A DNA stretch of 64,000 nucleotides from Luteibacter anthropi (lineage in GTDB: Bacteria; Pseudomonadota; Gammaproteobacteria; Xanthomonadales; Rhodanobacteraceae): assembly GCF_011759365.1 (NCBI RefSeq), contig NZ_JAARLZ010000001.1, forward strand, positions 310,001-374,000, read 5' to 3'. The position numbers and the translations under genes were made by a program. The notes beneath the pieces were generated by a model that was given only the letters and a program-made list of their open reading frames with translations, ran no database searches and was not told where the DNA came from. Shown here piece by piece: positions 50,562 to 61,524 of the stretch (positions are counted from its first letter, which is position 1; every line of letters begins with the position of its first letter).

Positions 50562-51581
50562 GTGGGCGAGTCGGCCAAACAGCGGGAAATCGTGCGTGCT
50601 TCGCGTCAGGAGGCGTTTCTCGCCGCCGACGTGGGCGGAACGCATGCCCGTGTAGGACTCGTGCAGCGCGCCGGCAACGGCATCGAAGTGCTGCGCTACG
50701 AGCGCTATGCCTGCGCCGACTGGCCGAGCCTTACCGCCGTGCTCAAGGACTTCGTCGGTCGCCTTGAAAGCCACGCTCCCATCGCGCATTGCGCCGTGGC
50801 CAGCGCCGGTTACGTTCTGGGCGACGCCGTGGTCAACGAGAACCTGCCCTGGCCGGTCTCCATCGGCGACATCCGCACGACGCTCGGCCTTTCCGGCCTT
50901 GCCGTGGTCAATGACTTCGAGGCGGTGGCCTATGCCTGCCAGTTCCTCGAAAGCCACCAGACCACCGCGGTGATCGAAACCACCGCCGAGCCGGCCGTGG
51001 GTCCTGTACTGGTCATGGGTCCGGGCACCGGCCTGGGTTCGGCCGTGCTGCTGCCGGGCACGCCGCACGCCACCGTGCTGGCGACCGAAGCCGGACAGAT
51101 CTCGCTGGCGCCGGGCAACGAGCGCGAATCCGCCATCCTCGGTGTGCTTTCCCGTGGCCGCGACTACGTTTCCTACGAGACCGCCCTCTCCGGGCCCGGT
51201 CTGGTCAACCTCTACAACGCCATTTCGACATTGCACGGTGTGCCGTCGATCCTGGCCCAGCCCGCGGACGTCACCCGCGCCGCACTCGACGGGAGCGATC
51301 CGGTCGCGGTGGAGGCGCTGGATGTGTTCTGCGGATTGCTGGGCAGTTTCGTCGGCGACCTCGCCATGCTCTACGGCGCTCGCGGCGGCGTGTATCTCGC
51401 CGGCGGCATCCTGCCGCAGATCCGCGACCGGCTGCTGCAGAGCAGCTTCGCTACCAGGTTTTTCAACAAGGGCGTCATGCGCGCCTTTCTACAGCAAGTG
51501 CCGGTACGTCTGATGGACCACGGACAGCTGGGAGTGATCGGTGCCGCCGGTCTCTACCTGCACGGTTCGACCGCTCATTGA
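50562..51581 (+). CDS. glk: Glucokinase-family sugar kinase (probable GlcNAc/glucose kinase)
   Basis: The 339-residue protein belongs to the Glk family (not ROK). It has the ATP-binding AADVGGTHARVGLVQ, the substrate loop VVNDFEAVAYACQFL, the catalytic GPGTGLGSAVLLPG and the adenosine-binding GGVYLAGGILPQIRD. Start is GTG 50562 with AGGGGCAAGG just upstream. Clustering with nagP, a LacI regulator, a TonB receptor and a hexosaminidase, and the absence of any other GlcNAc kinase or PTS in the window, suggest that it phosphorylates GlcNAc as well as, or rather than, glucose; this is inference. A modest hairpin (GGGCC/GGCCC, 51617-51632) follows. Confidence 0.9.
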   Translation: MGESAKQREIVRASRQEAFLAADVGGTHARVGLVQRAGNGIEVLRYERYACADWPSLTAVLKDFVGRLESHAPIAHCAVASAGYVLGDAVVNENLPWPVSIGDIRTTLGLSGLAVVNDFEAVAYACQFLESHQTTAVIETTAEPAVGPVLVMGPGTGLGSAVLLPGTPHATVLATEAGQISLAPGNERESAILGVLSRGRDYVSYETALSGPGLVNLYNAISTLHGVPSILAQPADVTRAALDGSDPVAVEALDVFCGLLGSFVGDLAMLYGARGGVYLAGGILPQIRDRLLQSSFATRFFNKGVMRAFLQQVPVRLMDHGQLGVIGAAGLYLHGSTAH

Positions 51582-51702
51582 AGAGCGGGGAAGGAACGCT
51601 GACTCGTTAAAAAACCGGGCCCTCCAAGGCCCTTCGATAGCAACAAGGCACGGCGCGGTCGCGAAACCCGTCGACGCTTTCATCCTCTGAGGGGAGGACA
51701 TC

Positions 51703-54435
51703 ATGTCGCATCGTAGAAACCTGCTCACGGCGAGCATTGTCGCCGCACTGTGCTGTATGACCGGAGCTGCCTTCGCGCAGGATTCGGCAGCACCCGCCAA
51801 ACCGCAGACGGCCCAGGAAAAGGCCGATGCTGCCAAGGCGGCCCAGCTCGACGCGATCACCGTCACCGGTATCCGCGCCAGCCTTGAGAAGTCGCTCGAC
51901 ACCAAGCGCAATGCAGACGCGGTGGTGGAAGCGGTCACGGCCGAGGACATCGGCAAGTTCCCGAATACGAACGTCGCCGAAGCGATGACCCAGATCCCGG
52001 GCGTCGTCATCGATCGTCAGTTCGGCCAGGGCGACCGCGTGTCGATCGACGGCACCGACCCCAGCCTCAACCTCACCTTCCTCAACGGCCAGCCGATCTC
52101 GCAGACGCCGTGGCAGTACGGTGCGCAGCCGAACCGCGGCTTCGATTTCACCATGCTGGCGCCGGAAATCGTGGGTCGCCTGGAAGTGTACAAGTCGCCC
52201 GAAGCGCGCCTGCCGGAAGGCAGCCTGGGCGGCACCGTGATGCTGCACACGCTGCAGCCGCTGGACCTGCCGGCCAACACCGTGCGCGCGTCCTTCGGCC
52301 TGAACTACAACGACCAGGCGTCGTCGGGCAGCCGCCCGTCGGGTTCGGCGCTGTACAGCTGGAAGAACACCTCCAACACCTTCGGCGTGATCGCTTCGTT
52401 GCAGCACTACGAAGAGAAGATCGATCGCCAGGGCCTGGAGATCTTCAGCTACAGCCCGGTCTCCAAGTGGGCCGCCAGCCCGGCCGTCGCCGCTGGCATC
52501 GCCAACGGCACGCTCGATCCGAACGCCAAGGTGCCCGACGAGGTGAACTCGGCGTGGTTCCAGCAGAAGCGCAAGCGCGATACCGCCACGCTGGGCTTCC
52601 AGATCCGTCCGACCGACAACTGGGACATCGACGTCACCTCGCTGTTCGTCCGCGAGAACTTCGACAACTGGAACCAGTCGCTCTATCCGTTCACCGGTTC
52701 GGCAGGCACGCTGGGTAACGTCACCAGCTTCAACCAGGGTCCGAACGGCGTCGTTACCGGCGGCCATGTCTGCGGCAACGACAGCCCGAACTGCCCGGCC
52801 ATTGCGCAGGGCACGTACGACAGCAACGTCCGCAAGTCGGTGGTGCGTACGTCGGCGTTCGATGTGAAGTCGACCTACCACGGCGACGGCTGGAGCCTCG
52901 GCGGTGCGGCCGGCTACAGCAAGGCCGTGAACAACAATATCTCGCAGGCGGTGATGGAACCGGTGTATGCCGGTGGCTACACCTGGGACATCCGTCGCGG
53001 TTTCAACTTCGACAACCCGGCTGCCGCGCGCGATCCGAACAACTGGCACATGGGCGACACCCCGGGACTCGGCGGCTGGCCGGGCAACTACGGCTCGTAC
53101 AACGCACGTTCGCGTGACAGCTATGGCCAGCTCGATTTCACCAAGGATTTCGACTCCTTCGTCAACCAGCTGCTGGTCGGCTACCGCTGGAACCGCCACG
53201 AAGAGGGCATGAACGCCCACGTGTACGGCGGCAACGGCCCGATCTCGCTGGCCGACCTCGGCACCTCGGGCTATACCAACCTCGACGGCGTCAGCATGTG
53301 GGATGGCGCGGCCAGCCACATCATGCCGGACCCGGACAAGCAGTACGCCTGGGTGCGCGCCACGAACGGTGGTAACGAAGATCCGGGTACGTTCCTCAAC
53401 GGCACGTACAAGATCATCGAGAAGACCAACGCGGCCTACGCACAGGCCAACTTCGCCGGCGGCGATTTCCACGGCAACGTGGGTATCCGCTACGTCGACA
53501 CGAAGACCGATGGCTTCGGCTACAACTACCTCGGTGCCCCGGTGCTTCCGGCGCCGGCAGGCTCGTACGTGAAGTCGTCGCAGACCTCGAAGAACTGGCT
53601 GCCGTCGGTGAACATCGCCTATGACGTCGCCGAAGACGTCGTGCTGCGCTTCGCTGCCGCGAAGGTGCTGGCCCGTGCGCCGTACAACATGCAGGTCAAC
53701 AACCTGTTCCTCAACGACACCGTGCTCACCGGCGCGGGCGGCGATCCGAACCTGAAGCCGTACAAGTCGAAGAACTTCTCCCTGTCGGCCGAGTGGTACT
53801 TCGCACCGCAGTCGTACCTGGCCATCACCGGGTTCTACAAGAAGATCGACGACTACATCTTCATGGACGTGTTCCAGGAGCGTCACTTCAACTCGGCCAC
53901 CTCGACCGATCCGAAGACCTTCGCCAGCCAGCTGGCAGCAGGCCTGTGCACGGCCGACGGCTTCTGCACCTATAACGTCAGCCGTCCGACCAACGTCGGC
54001 TCGGGCAAGATCAAGGGTGGCAGCATCAGCTACCAGCAGGCGTTCGGCGAAACCGGTTTCGGTGTCACGGCGAACTACACCTATGCCAAGGGCACCCTCG
54101 ATTCGGGCGGCTCGCTGCCGTACAACTCGAAGAACGCCTACTCGCTCAGCCCGTACTACGAAAAGGGCGCCTTCAGCGCACGTCTTTCGTACAACTGGCG
54201 CAGCAAGTACCTGGCAGGTGGCTACGTCGCGGGTGCGCCGCCGGCCACCACGGAAGACTACGGCGACCTGGGCGCCACGCTGGGCTACAAGCTCAACGAC
54301 AAGGTCTCGTTCACCCTGGCAGGCATGAACCTGACCAACGAAGCCTACAAGCAGTACATCGGCATCAAGGACATGCCGGTCGCGCATTACACCACCGGCC
54401 GCCGCTACATGGCCTCGGTGCATTTCGACCTCTGA
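51703..54435 (+). CDS. TonB-dependent receptor, probable chito-oligosaccharide importer
   Basis: This 910-residue outer-membrane receptor has a signal peptide (MSHRRNLLTASIVAALCCMT, cleavage after AFA). The TonB-box region is ITVTGIRASLEKSLDTKR and the plug reads ADAVVEAVTAEDIGKFPN, NVAEAMTQIPGVVI, DGTDPSLNLTFLNGQ and RLEVYKSPEARLPEGSLGG. The long barrel ends in RRYMASVHFDL. It is the large carbohydrate-receptor type typical of Xanthomonadales and Caulobacter. Between the glucokinase and the GH20 hexosaminidase, it most likely takes up GlcNAc oligomers. ATG 51703 has GAGGGGAGGA upstream. A terminator follows (54497-54535). Confidence 0.92.
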   Translation: MSHRRNLLTASIVAALCCMTGAAFAQDSAAPAKPQTAQEKADAAKAAQLDAITVTGIRASLEKSLDTKRNADAVVEAVTAEDIGKFPNTNVAEAMTQIPGVVIDRQFGQGDRVSIDGTDPSLNLTFLNGQPISQTPWQYGAQPNRGFDFTMLAPEIVGRLEVYKSPEARLPEGSLGGTVMLHTLQPLDLPANTVRASFGLNYNDQASSGSRPSGSALYSWKNTSNTFGVIASLQHYEEKIDRQGLEIFSYSPVSKWAASPAVAAGIANGTLDPNAKVPDEVNSAWFQQKRKRDTATLGFQIRPTDNWDIDVTSLFVRENFDNWNQSLYPFTGSAGTLGNVTSFNQGPNGVVTGGHVCGNDSPNCPAIAQGTYDSNVRKSVVRTSAFDVKSTYHGDGWSLGGAAGYSKAVNNNISQAVMEPVYAGGYTWDIRRGFNFDNPAAARDPNNWHMGDTPGLGGWPGNYGSYNARSRDSYGQLDFTKDFDSFVNQLLVGYRWNRHEEGMNAHVYGGNGPISLADLGTSGYTNLDGVSMWDGAASHIMPDPDKQYAWVRATNGGNEDPGTFLNGTYKIIEKTNAAYAQANFAGGDFHGNVGIRYVDTKTDGFGYNYLGAPVLPAPAGSYVKSSQTSKNWLPSVNIAYDVAEDVVLRFAAAKVLARAPYNMQVNNLFLNDTVLTGAGGDPNLKPYKSKNFSLSAEWYFAPQSYLAITGFYKKIDDYIFMDVFQERHFNSATSTDPKTFASQLAAGLCTADGFCTYNVSRPTNVGSGKIKGGSISYQQAFGETGFGVTANYTYAKGTLDSGGSLPYNSKNAYSLSPYYEKGAFSARLSYNWRSKYLAGGYVAGAPPATTEDYGDLGATLGYKLNDKVSFTLAGMNLTNEAYKQYIGIKDMPVAHYTTGRRYMASVHFDL

Positions 54436-54496
54436 TCGAATGTGATGGATCGGCGGCCACGGACGGCCGCACCACCCCTCGAAGCTTCATTCCCCA

Positions 54497-54535
54497 CGGG
54501 CCCGACAAACCCTACTTTTCGGGCCCGCTTTTTTT
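54497..54535 (+). terminator. Terminator after the TonB receptor gene
   Basis: CGGGCCCG occurs twice as a self-complementary stem (54497-54504 and 54520-54527) with a T-rich loop, followed by seven T. Confidence 0.85.
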
Positions 54536-54704
54536 GCACGAAACAAGCGTGCCATGTCGCGCTGCCCGGCCCGGGCCTGTGCCGATCCTGCGAAACCTTC
54601 GCGGAACACGCGGCACTTTACGAATATCCAACCTGTGCGTAGGGTCGAAGCTTTTACACTTCCCGCCCGGTTCAAGACTTCTCAACATCCACACAGGGGT
54701 AACT

Positions 54705-56984
54705 ATGCGTCGCACTCTCATGCTCGCCCTGGCTCTCGGGTTGAGCGCATGCGCCAGCCAGCAGCCACGACACGACAACGCACCGGTCGATACGACGCCG
54801 TTATCCCTGATTCCCATGCCCGCGCAGCTCGCGCGTGCGCCGGGTCACTACCGCATCGATGCCACGACCACGATCGTCGTGCCGGCTGGCAACGCCGCCG
54901 CGAAGCGCGTGGCGGCACAGTTGCAGGGCTGGGTGCGCCAGGCGCGCGGTTTTGCGCCGGCCATCGTGGAAGGCAAGCCCAGGGGTGGCGCCATCAACCT
55001 GGCGACGCAGTCCACGGCGAAGGGCCATGAGGGTTATACGCTCGATGTGGACGGCAAGGGTGTGTACATCGCCGCCAACGACGAGACGGGGCTGTTCTAT
55101 GGCGCGGTCACCTATTGGCAGCTGCTGACCGATCCGGCGTCGGAGAACGGCGTGCCGGGTGTGCACATCGTGGATGCCCCCCGTTTTGCCTGGCGTGGCC
55201 TGATGCTCGATTCCAGCCGGCATTTCCAGTCGGTGACGGAGATCGAACATCTCATCGACCAGATGGCGATGCACAAGCTCAATACCTTCCATTGGCATCT
55301 CACGGACGACCAGGGCTGGCGCCTGCAGATTGATAAATATCCGAACCTCACCCAGCAGGGCGCATGCCGCCAGCCGGTTGGTCCCGATATCGCGCTGACC
55401 GGTGGCGCGAACAAGCCGTACTGTGGTTTCTACACCAAGGACGAGGCACGACAAGTCGTGGCCTATGCCGCCGAGCGTCACATCACGGTGATTCCCGAGA
55501 TCGAGATGCCGGGCCATGCGCAGGCCGCCGTCGCTGCGTATCCGCAGTTCGGCGCAGGCAAGGGCAAGCATACGGTGTCCTCGGACTGGGGCGTGAACAC
55601 TGCCTTGTTCAATACCGACGATGCGACCTTCACCTTCCTCGAAAACGTGCTCGACGAAGTGATGGAGATCTTCCCGTCCACGTACATCCACGTGGGTGGC
55701 GATGAAGCCGCGAAGGACGAATGGGAGCATTCGAAGTCCATCCAGGCGCAGATGAAGAAGCTCGGCATCACCGACGAGGAAAAGATGCAGGGCTGGTTCG
55801 TGGCGCGCATCGGCGACTACCTCGACCAGCATGGCCGCCGCCTCATCGGCTGGGATGAAATCCTCGACGGCAAGGTGCCGGCCAGCGCCACCGTGATGTC
55901 ATGGCGCGGCACGAAGGGTGCGATCAAGGCGGCCAATGCCGGGCACGACGTAGTACTGGCGCCCTCACCCACGCTCTATCTCGACCAGTTGCAGTCCACC
56001 CTGCCGGATGAACCGGCCGGGCGTCCTTCCGGCCAGTCGTTGCAGACGGTGTACGACTTCGACCTGGTGCCGCCGGAAATCGACGCGGCCAAGGCGGCTC
56101 ACGTGCTGGGTGCACAGGTCAACCTGTTCGCCGAATACCAGCCTACCTGGGCGCGTATCCAGCATGCGATCTTCCCGCGCATCGCGGCGCTCGCGGAGCG
56201 TACGTGGTCGCCGAAGGCCGACTGGAATGGTTTCATCGCCCGCCTGCCCGCGCAGATGGCCCGCTATCGTTCCGCCGGCATCGTGCCTGCCGACAGTGCC
56301 TATGCCGTGGCGATCTCCGCCGAGCGCGTGGATGGCGACAAGGCACGCGTCACGCTGTCCAACCAGGTGAACTACGGCACCTTGCGCTACACCATCGACG
56401 GCTCGGCCCCCACGACGCAGTCGAAAGCGTACGAAGGCCCGTTCGAAGTCACCTTGCCCACCACGATCCACGCCAATGCATTCTCGGGCGGTTTCGGCCT
56501 GGCCGGCCCGCGCGAGGAAGCCATCGATGCGAAGTCGCTGCTGTCCCGCAGCAGCGATCAGCTCGACAGCTGCGGCGACAAGCTGGTGCTGCGTCTTGAA
56601 GCACCCGACGCCATCGATGGCGTGCGCCCGGTGTACAAGGTGGACATCATGAACACCTGCTGGGTGTGGAAGAAGGTGCCGATGGATGGCCTGTACGGCA
56701 TCCAGGTCAAGGTGGATCGCCTGCCGTACAACTACGCCCTGTGGAAGGACGCATCCGGCATCGTGTCGCGCAAGTCGAAGACCAGGGCCGGCGAGATCGA
56801 AGTCCACCTCGACAGCTGCGACGGCCCGAAGATCAGCACCATTCCGCTGGCCAAGGCCAACGACGGCCGCGCCACGCTGGACGGCATCCTGCCTAAGCGC
56901 GAGGGCGTTCATGACCTTTGCTTCGTGATCACCGGCAAGCCTGGGCCGAAGCTGTGGGTGATCGGGGATATCCAGTTGCGTTGA
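54705..56984 (+). CDS. Beta-N-acetylhexosaminidase (GH20), lipoprotein
   Basis: This enzyme releases terminal GlcNAc from chito-oligosaccharides or glycans. ATG 54705 starts a lipoprotein signal (MRRTLMLALALGLSACAS, lipobox LSAC); the upstream frame from 54534 runs through the preceding terminator. The 759-residue protein has an N-terminal GH20b-like domain (residues about 30-160) and the catalytic barrel (FAWRGLMLDSSRHFQ, FHWHLTDDQGWRLQID). The catalytic aspartate-glutamate pair D333-E334 is in HVGGDEAAKDEW, and the tryptophan lining sites follow. The C-terminal third includes a chitobiase-type domain (TLRYTIDGSAPTTQSKAYEG). It has its own transcription unit but belongs to the nag regulon by context. 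Confidence 0.95.
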   Translation: MRRTLMLALALGLSACASQQPRHDNAPVDTTPLSLIPMPAQLARAPGHYRIDATTTIVVPAGNAAAKRVAAQLQGWVRQARGFAPAIVEGKPRGGAINLATQSTAKGHEGYTLDVDGKGVYIAANDETGLFYGAVTYWQLLTDPASENGVPGVHIVDAPRFAWRGLMLDSSRHFQSVTEIEHLIDQMAMHKLNTFHWHLTDDQGWRLQIDKYPNLTQQGACRQPVGPDIALTGGANKPYCGFYTKDEARQVVAYAAERHITVIPEIEMPGHAQAAVAAYPQFGAGKGKHTVSSDWGVNTALFNTDDATFTFLENVLDEVMEIFPSTYIHVGGDEAAKDEWEHSKSIQAQMKKLGITDEEKMQGWFVARIGDYLDQHGRRLIGWDEILDGKVPASATVMSWRGTKGAIKAANAGHDVVLAPSPTLYLDQLQSTLPDEPAGRPSGQSLQTVYDFDLVPPEIDAAKAAHVLGAQVNLFAEYQPTWARIQHAIFPRIAALAERTWSPKADWNGFIARLPAQMARYRSAGIVPADSAYAVAISAERVDGDKARVTLSNQVNYGTLRYTIDGSAPTTQSKAYEGPFEVTLPTTIHANAFSGGFGLAGPREEAIDAKSLLSRSSDQLDSCGDKLVLRLEAPDAIDGVRPVYKVDIMNTCWVWKKVPMDGLYGIQVKVDRLPYNYALWKDASGIVSRKSKTRAGEIEVHLDSCDGPKISTIPLAKANDGRATLDGILPKREGVHDLCFVITGKPGPKLWVIGDIQLR

Positions 56985-56990
56985 GGCTGA

Positions 56991-57067
56991 CCGGTCGCGC
57001 GCGAGGCGCGCTCCTACAGGGAGCGCGCCTCGCTGCCTTCTGTAGGAGCGCGCCTCGCGCGCGACCG
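56991..57067. repeat. REP-like pair between the hexosaminidase and lhr
   Basis: A reversed copy (56991-57018) and a forward copy (57041-57067) point away from each other, with a truncated forward fragment between them. They lie between convergent genes. Confidence 0.9.
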
Positions 57068-57086
57068 AAGCGAAGCGAGCGCTTCC

Positions 57087-60000
57087 CTACCCGCCCCCGG
57101 AAGAAACCCGCATATCCGATCGCCGCTGTAACGCCCCCAGCACCTCATGCTCTTCCTCTGCCGACAACTCGGCCAGCGTCACAAACTTCCCCGCAACCAT
57201 CGCCCCCACCGGCACGCCATCGCGTATCGCAACACGCGTACCCAGCACGGCAGGCAATTTCGTCCCGGCGATGATGCCGCCCACGATATTGAGCGGATCG
57301 GTACCAGCAATGCACACGATCTCGCCATCATGCGACCGATGCCGGATCTGCCGCAGGGCCACCAGGGCATCCGGCAACGCAAACTGCTCGCCGACCAGCC
57401 CATCGACGAAGCGGCCGCCGCGGATCTCCCCGCGCGCCTCCAGCCGGTGATACACCCGCCGCAACTCGCGCCACGGCGGCAGCCACGCCGCCTCGCGCTC
57501 AAGGATGCGCCAGCTCACTACGCCATAACGACGCAGCAACGTGCGGGCGATATGTTCCAGCCCATCGGCATCCGTGCGCTCGTCACGCGGACGCCGCGCC
57601 AGCGACCAGCGGCCGGCATCCTCGATGCCGCTCAACATATGCCGGCGCGTACGCCGGTGGCGATGGTTGTCGCGCCTGGATGCCGGCAACAACAACGCGC
57701 GCAGGCCCGCAAAGCTATCCGCCGTGACACGACCGCTGGCGACCAGCTCGCCCAGCGCGTCTTCCAGCTCGGTACGCAGCAACCGGGTGATCGACGCCAG
57801 CTCATCGAAGAACAGCGCGCCCTCGTCACGCAAGGCATCGGCCACGGCCTGCGCGCGCGACGACAGCTTCACGTCTTCGTTGGCATTCGGCGCCGCGGCC
57901 GACCAGATGCCGAGCTGCCTGCGCGGCAGCAGCACGATCGGCGTCGCGCGCACGGGGCCGCTCGTTCCCGTGCCCGGACGCAGTCGACTCCACACCACGC
58001 GCCCTGCACGACACAGGTCGTCAAGCCAGCCGATGCTGTAATCGCTCACGCGCGCCGGCAGCAATTCGGCCTCCCACGCTCCGGCCGCACCTTCGAAACC
58101 TTCCAGTTGCGCTATGACACCAGCCAGGGCATCCGGTCCGGCCACCTGCGAGGATCGCGTGACATGCTGCCAGTCGAGCAGGAACCGGTAGAAATCGCGC
58201 CGCGTCACGGGCTCGATCTCGCGACGCAGGCGACCGATGGTGTAGCGGTGGATGCGTGCCAGCAGATGACGCTCGCACCATTGTGTGGTGGTGATGCCCG
58301 GTGAGAACAGGCCCTGCATCACATAGCCCTCGCTTTCCAGCGACGTGAGCGCCAGTTCGATATCGGCGACGGGCACATTCAACGACGCGGCAACCTGCAC
58401 GGCAGATACCGGACCAAGGCCGCCCAGGCGTCCTCGCACGATATCCACCAGCGCCGTTTCGCGTGTCCATGCCTGCGCGACATACTCCGCCGGCGCTTCG
58501 ATGGCCGGTCGCATGGAGGCATCCGGATGCAGCGCACGCCACGCAGGCAGGCGCTCGGCCGCGATCCACAATGCGGTGTCACCCTTGCCCAGAAGCGTGG
58601 CACGCGCATCCTTCGCCAGCACTGCAAGCAGTTTGTTCCACCCCGCGTTGTCCATCACTTCACTCAGGGTCACCGCACCGAGCAGCATCAAGGCTTCATG
58701 CATTTCATCGGCACTTCGCGCCTCTGGCCACGCCTCTTCGCGCACGGAATCGATGGCTTCGGCATCCAGTCGACCAAGATCGTCGGCGCTCTGCGCTTCG
58801 TTCCAGCGGCGCGACTGCACGGCCTGGGTGCGTCGTTCTTCCAGCGGCGCGTCGTCGAGGAAGGCATAAGGTGCCGCGCCCAGTACTTCGGCCGCCAATG
58901 GCGACGGCGTGGCGAGGTCGCGCGCGATCACGCGGATGCGTCCGGATTCCAGCCCACGCAACACGTCGAGCCAGCCTTCGCTGTCCATCGCCTCATGCAG
59001 GCAGTCGTCGAGCGTCTGGTTGACCAGCGGATGATCGGGCACCTCGCGTTCGCCCACGATGTTCTCCAGGCAGGCGACCTGGTCCGGAAACACGGTGGCC
59101 AGCAGGTCCTCGCTCTTCATGCGCTGCAACTGCGGCGCGACCTTCTTGCCACCGTTGAAACGTGGCAACGCAAGCGACGTCGTGGCATTCCAGCGCCAGC
59201 GCACGCCGAACAGCGGCGCATCGAGCAGGGCCTGTACCAGCACGTGTTCGGCGCTGTTGGAGTGCAGATAGCGCGACACCTCTTCCAGCGGAAAACTGTG
59301 GCTGGTGGACAACGACAGGATGATCGCGTCTTCCGTGGCGGCCGCCTGGAGCTCGAAATTGAACTTGCGGCAGAAACGCTTGCGCAGCGCGAGGCCCCAG
59401 GCCTTGTTGATACGACTGCCGAATGGCGTGTGGATGATGAGCTGGGTGCCGCCCGACTCGTCGAAGAATCGCTCCATCACCAGCGTATCGTGCGTAGGCA
59501 GCGCGCCAAGCGCGGCGCGTGCGCGGAACAGATACTCCACCACCTGCTCGGCCGCTGCCTTCGAAAGGGATAGCGTCTCCATCAGCCAGTGGAGCGCATT
59601 TTCACGACCGCCGTCATCGAAACGTGCGGATAGTTCGCCACGCAGTCGCGACACGCCGGCCGACAGCTCATCGGTGCGACCGGGCGCCTCGCCCAGCCAG
59701 AACGGAATATTGGGTGGCTGTCCCTGCGCATCCTCGACACGCAGGCGTCCCATCTCCACGCGGATGATGCGGTAGGAACGATTTCCCAGCTGGAACACGT
59801 CGCCGGCAAGGCTCTCCACGGCGAAGTCTTCGTTCACCGTGCCGATCAGCGTGGCCTGCGGTTCCAGCACCACGTTGTAATCGCCGGTTTCCGGAATCGT
59901 GCCGCCGGAGGTCAGCGCGGCAAGGCGCGCGCCGCGTCGTTCGCGCAGGCGCCGGTTCACGGCATCGCGATGGATATAGGACCCTCGTGGACCCACGCGC

Positions 60001-61394
60001 GTGGTGAAGCCATCGGCCAGCATGCGGACGATGGCGTCGTAGGATTCCCGTTGCAGCGCGCGATACGGATACGCCCGTTTCACCAGATCGTAGAGCGCAT
60101 CTTCGTCCCACTCCTGGCAGGCCACTTCGGCGACGATCTGCTGTGCAAGCACATCCACGGGCTGCTTGGGAAAGATCAGTGCATCCAGTTCGCCGCGTCG
60201 TACGCAGTCCAGCAGGGCCGTGCATTCCACGAGATCGTCGCGGGAGGTGGGAAACAGCCGTGCCTTGGGTGTGCCGCCCACGGCGTGACCCGCACGCCCC
60301 GCGCGTTGCAGGAAGGCGGCAATGGAGCGGGGCGAGGCAATCTGGCAGACCAGCTCGACATCGCCGATATCGATGCCCAGTTCCAGCGATGCGGTAGCGA
60401 CCAGTACGCGCAGTTCCCCCTGTTTCAGGCGCTGTTCGGCGTCGAGGCGTTGTTCGCGGGAGAGACTGCCATGGTGCGCGGCGACGATCTCCTTGCCCAG
60501 CCGCTCGGACAGGTGCCTGGCAAGACGTTCGGCCATGCGCCGCGTGTTCACGAACACCAGCGTGGTGCGATGCTGTTCCACGAGGTTGGCGAGCCGGTTG
60601 TACACCAGCTCCCACATGTCGTTGGACATCACCGCTTCCAGTGGCACCGGTGGTACTTCGAGCGCCAGGTCGCGTTTGCGTGCATGTCCGATGTCCACGA
60701 TGGCGCAGTCCGTACGCTCGTCGCCCACGAGAAAGGCCGCCACCTTGTCGATGGGTTTCTGCGTGGCCGACAGGCCGATGCGCACGATGCGCCGTTGCGC
60801 CAGCGCTTCGAGGCGTTCAAGCGACAACGCAAGATGGCTGCCGCGCTTGCTGGCCGCCACGGCGTGGATTTCGTCGACGATCACTTCGCGAACGTCACGC
60901 AACATCGCCCTGCCCGACTCGGAACCGAGCATCACGTACAGGGATTCCGGCGTGGTCACGAGGATATGCGGGGGACGCTTGCGCATGCGTTCGCGATCCG
61001 CCGATGGCGTGTCGCCCGTGCGCACGGCGGTGCGTATCTCCACATCGGGCAGGCCCTGCCTGCGCAGTTCCTCGCGAATGCCGGCCAGGGGCGCATCGAG
61101 GTTGATGCGGATGTCATTGGACAAGGCCTTCAACGGCGAGACGTAGAGCACGGTGGTGCGATCGCGCAATCCACCGTCGCGCACACCTTCACGCACCAGG
61201 CTGTCGATGGCCGAGAGAAACGCCGTGAGCGTCTTGCCCGAACCCGTGGGCGCCGCCACCAGCGTATGGCGACCGGAACGGATCATCGGCCACGCCGCTA
61301 TCTGCGCGTCGGTGGGCGCAGGAAAAGTGGCCTCGAACCAGGTGGTCACGGCGGGGTGGAATTCGGCGAGCGGCATCGACTTTTGTGAATTCAT
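57087..61394 (-). CDS. lhr: Lhr-type large ATP-dependent DNA helicase
   Basis: The 1435-residue protein (start 61394, minus strand) is a superfamily 2 helicase of the Lhr type. Such enzymes translocate 3'-5' on single-stranded DNA and are linked to repair. N-terminal RecA-like domains show Walker [12 protein letters not shown] (residues 45-55), the DEIH box [10 protein letters not shown] and the motif III segment [11 protein letters not shown]. Domain 2 has [30 protein letters not shown] and [13 protein letters not shown] winged-helix/beta-barrel part follows, then the long Lhr C-terminal region (about residues 870-1435). The length is that of full Lhr rather than the short Lhr-Core form. No nuclease or metallophosphatase gene is adjacent. 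Confidence 0.95.
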   Translation of the reverse strand: MNSQKSMPLAEFHPAVTTWFEATFPAPTDAQIAAWPMIRSGRHTLVAAPTGSGKTLTAFLSAIDSLVREGVRDGGLRDRTTVLYVSPLKALSNDIRINLDAPLAGIREELRRQGLPDVEIRTAVRTGDTPSADRERMRKRPPHILVTTPESLYVMLGSESGRAMLRDVREVIVDEIHAVAASKRGSHLALSLERLEALAQRRIVRIGLSATQKPIDKVAAFLVGDERTDCAIVDIGHARKRDLALEVPPVPLEAVMSNDMWELVYNRLANLVEQHRTTLVFVNTRRMAERLARHLSERLGKEIVAAHHGSLSREQRLDAEQRLKQGELRVLVATASLELGIDIGDVELVCQIASPRSIAAFLQRAGRAGHAVGGTPKARLFPTSRDDLVECTALLDCVRRGELDALIFPKQPVDVLAQQIVAEVACQEWDEDALYDLVKRAYPYRALQRESYDAIVRMLADGFTTRVGPRGSYIHRDAVNRRLRERRGARLAALTSGGTIPETGDYNVVLEPQATLIGTVNEDFAVESLAGDVFQLGNRSYRIIRVEMGRLRVEDAQGQPPNIPFWLGEAPGRTDELSAGVSRLRGELSARFDDGGRENALHWLMETLSLSKAAAEQVVEYLFRARAALGALPTHDTLVMERFFDESGGTQLIIHTPFGSRINKAWGLALRKRFCRKFNFELQAAATEDAIILSLSTSHSFPLEEVSRYLHSNSAEHVLVQALLDAPLFGVRWRWNATTSLALPRFNGGKKVAPQLQRMKSEDLLATVFPDQVACLENIVGEREVPDHPLVNQTLDDCLHEAMDSEGWLDVLRGLESGRIRVIARDLATPSPLAAEVLGAAPYAFLDDAPLEERRTQAVQSRRWNEAQSADDLGRLDAEAIDSVREEAWPEARSADEMHEALMLLGAVTLSEVMDNAGWNKLLAVLAKDARATLLGKGDTALWIAAERLPAWRALHPDASMRPAIEAPAEYVAQAWTRETALVDIVRGRLGGLGPVSAVQVAASLNVPVADIELALTSLESEGYVMQGLFSPGITTTQWCERHLLARIHRYTIGRLRREIEPVTRRDFYRFLLDWQHVTRSSQVAGPDALAGVIAQLEGFEGAAGAWEAELLPARVSDYSIGWLDDLCRAGRVVWSRLRPGTGTSGPVRATPIVLLPRRQLGIWSAAAPNANEDVKLSSRAQAVADALRDEGALFFDELASITRLLRTELEDALGELVASGRVTADSFAGLRALLLPASRRDNHRHRRTRRHMLSGIEDAGRWSLARRPRDERTDADGLEHIARTLLRRYGVVSWRILEREAAWLPPWRELRRVYHRLEARGEIRGGRFVDGLVGEQFALPDALVALRQIRHRSHDGEIVCIAGTDPLNIVGGIIAGTKLPAVLGTRVAIRDGVPVGAMVAGKFVTLAELSAEEEHEVLGALQRRSDMRVSSGGG

Positions 61395-61398
61395 TGAA

Positions 61399-61423
61399 CC
61401 ACTTAAGTGGGGTCTTCAGACCC
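61399..61423. promoter_or_regulatory. Adjacent palindromes in the lhr-GH3 divergent region
   Basis: CCACTTAAGTGG (61399-61410) is a perfect 12-bp palindrome that abuts GGGTC-TTCA-GACCC (61410-61423). The first overlaps the ribosome-binding region of lhr, so a protein bound there could block lhr and affect the divergent glucosidase gene. Confidence 0.45.
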
Positions 61424-61524
61424 TGCTGGCAAGGTCCAAGCCTAGCGCGGACCCGCCTGCCCAGTTGCGATGAAAACGTTACTGGAACAAGGTGGGACGT
61501 TTTCCTTGCAACGGAACCATGCCC

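Noticed and set aside
51607-54423. 938-codon minus-strand frame opposite the TonB receptor
   Set aside because: It is a mirror frame of a clear receptor gene; the translation is valine/arginine-rich low complexity.
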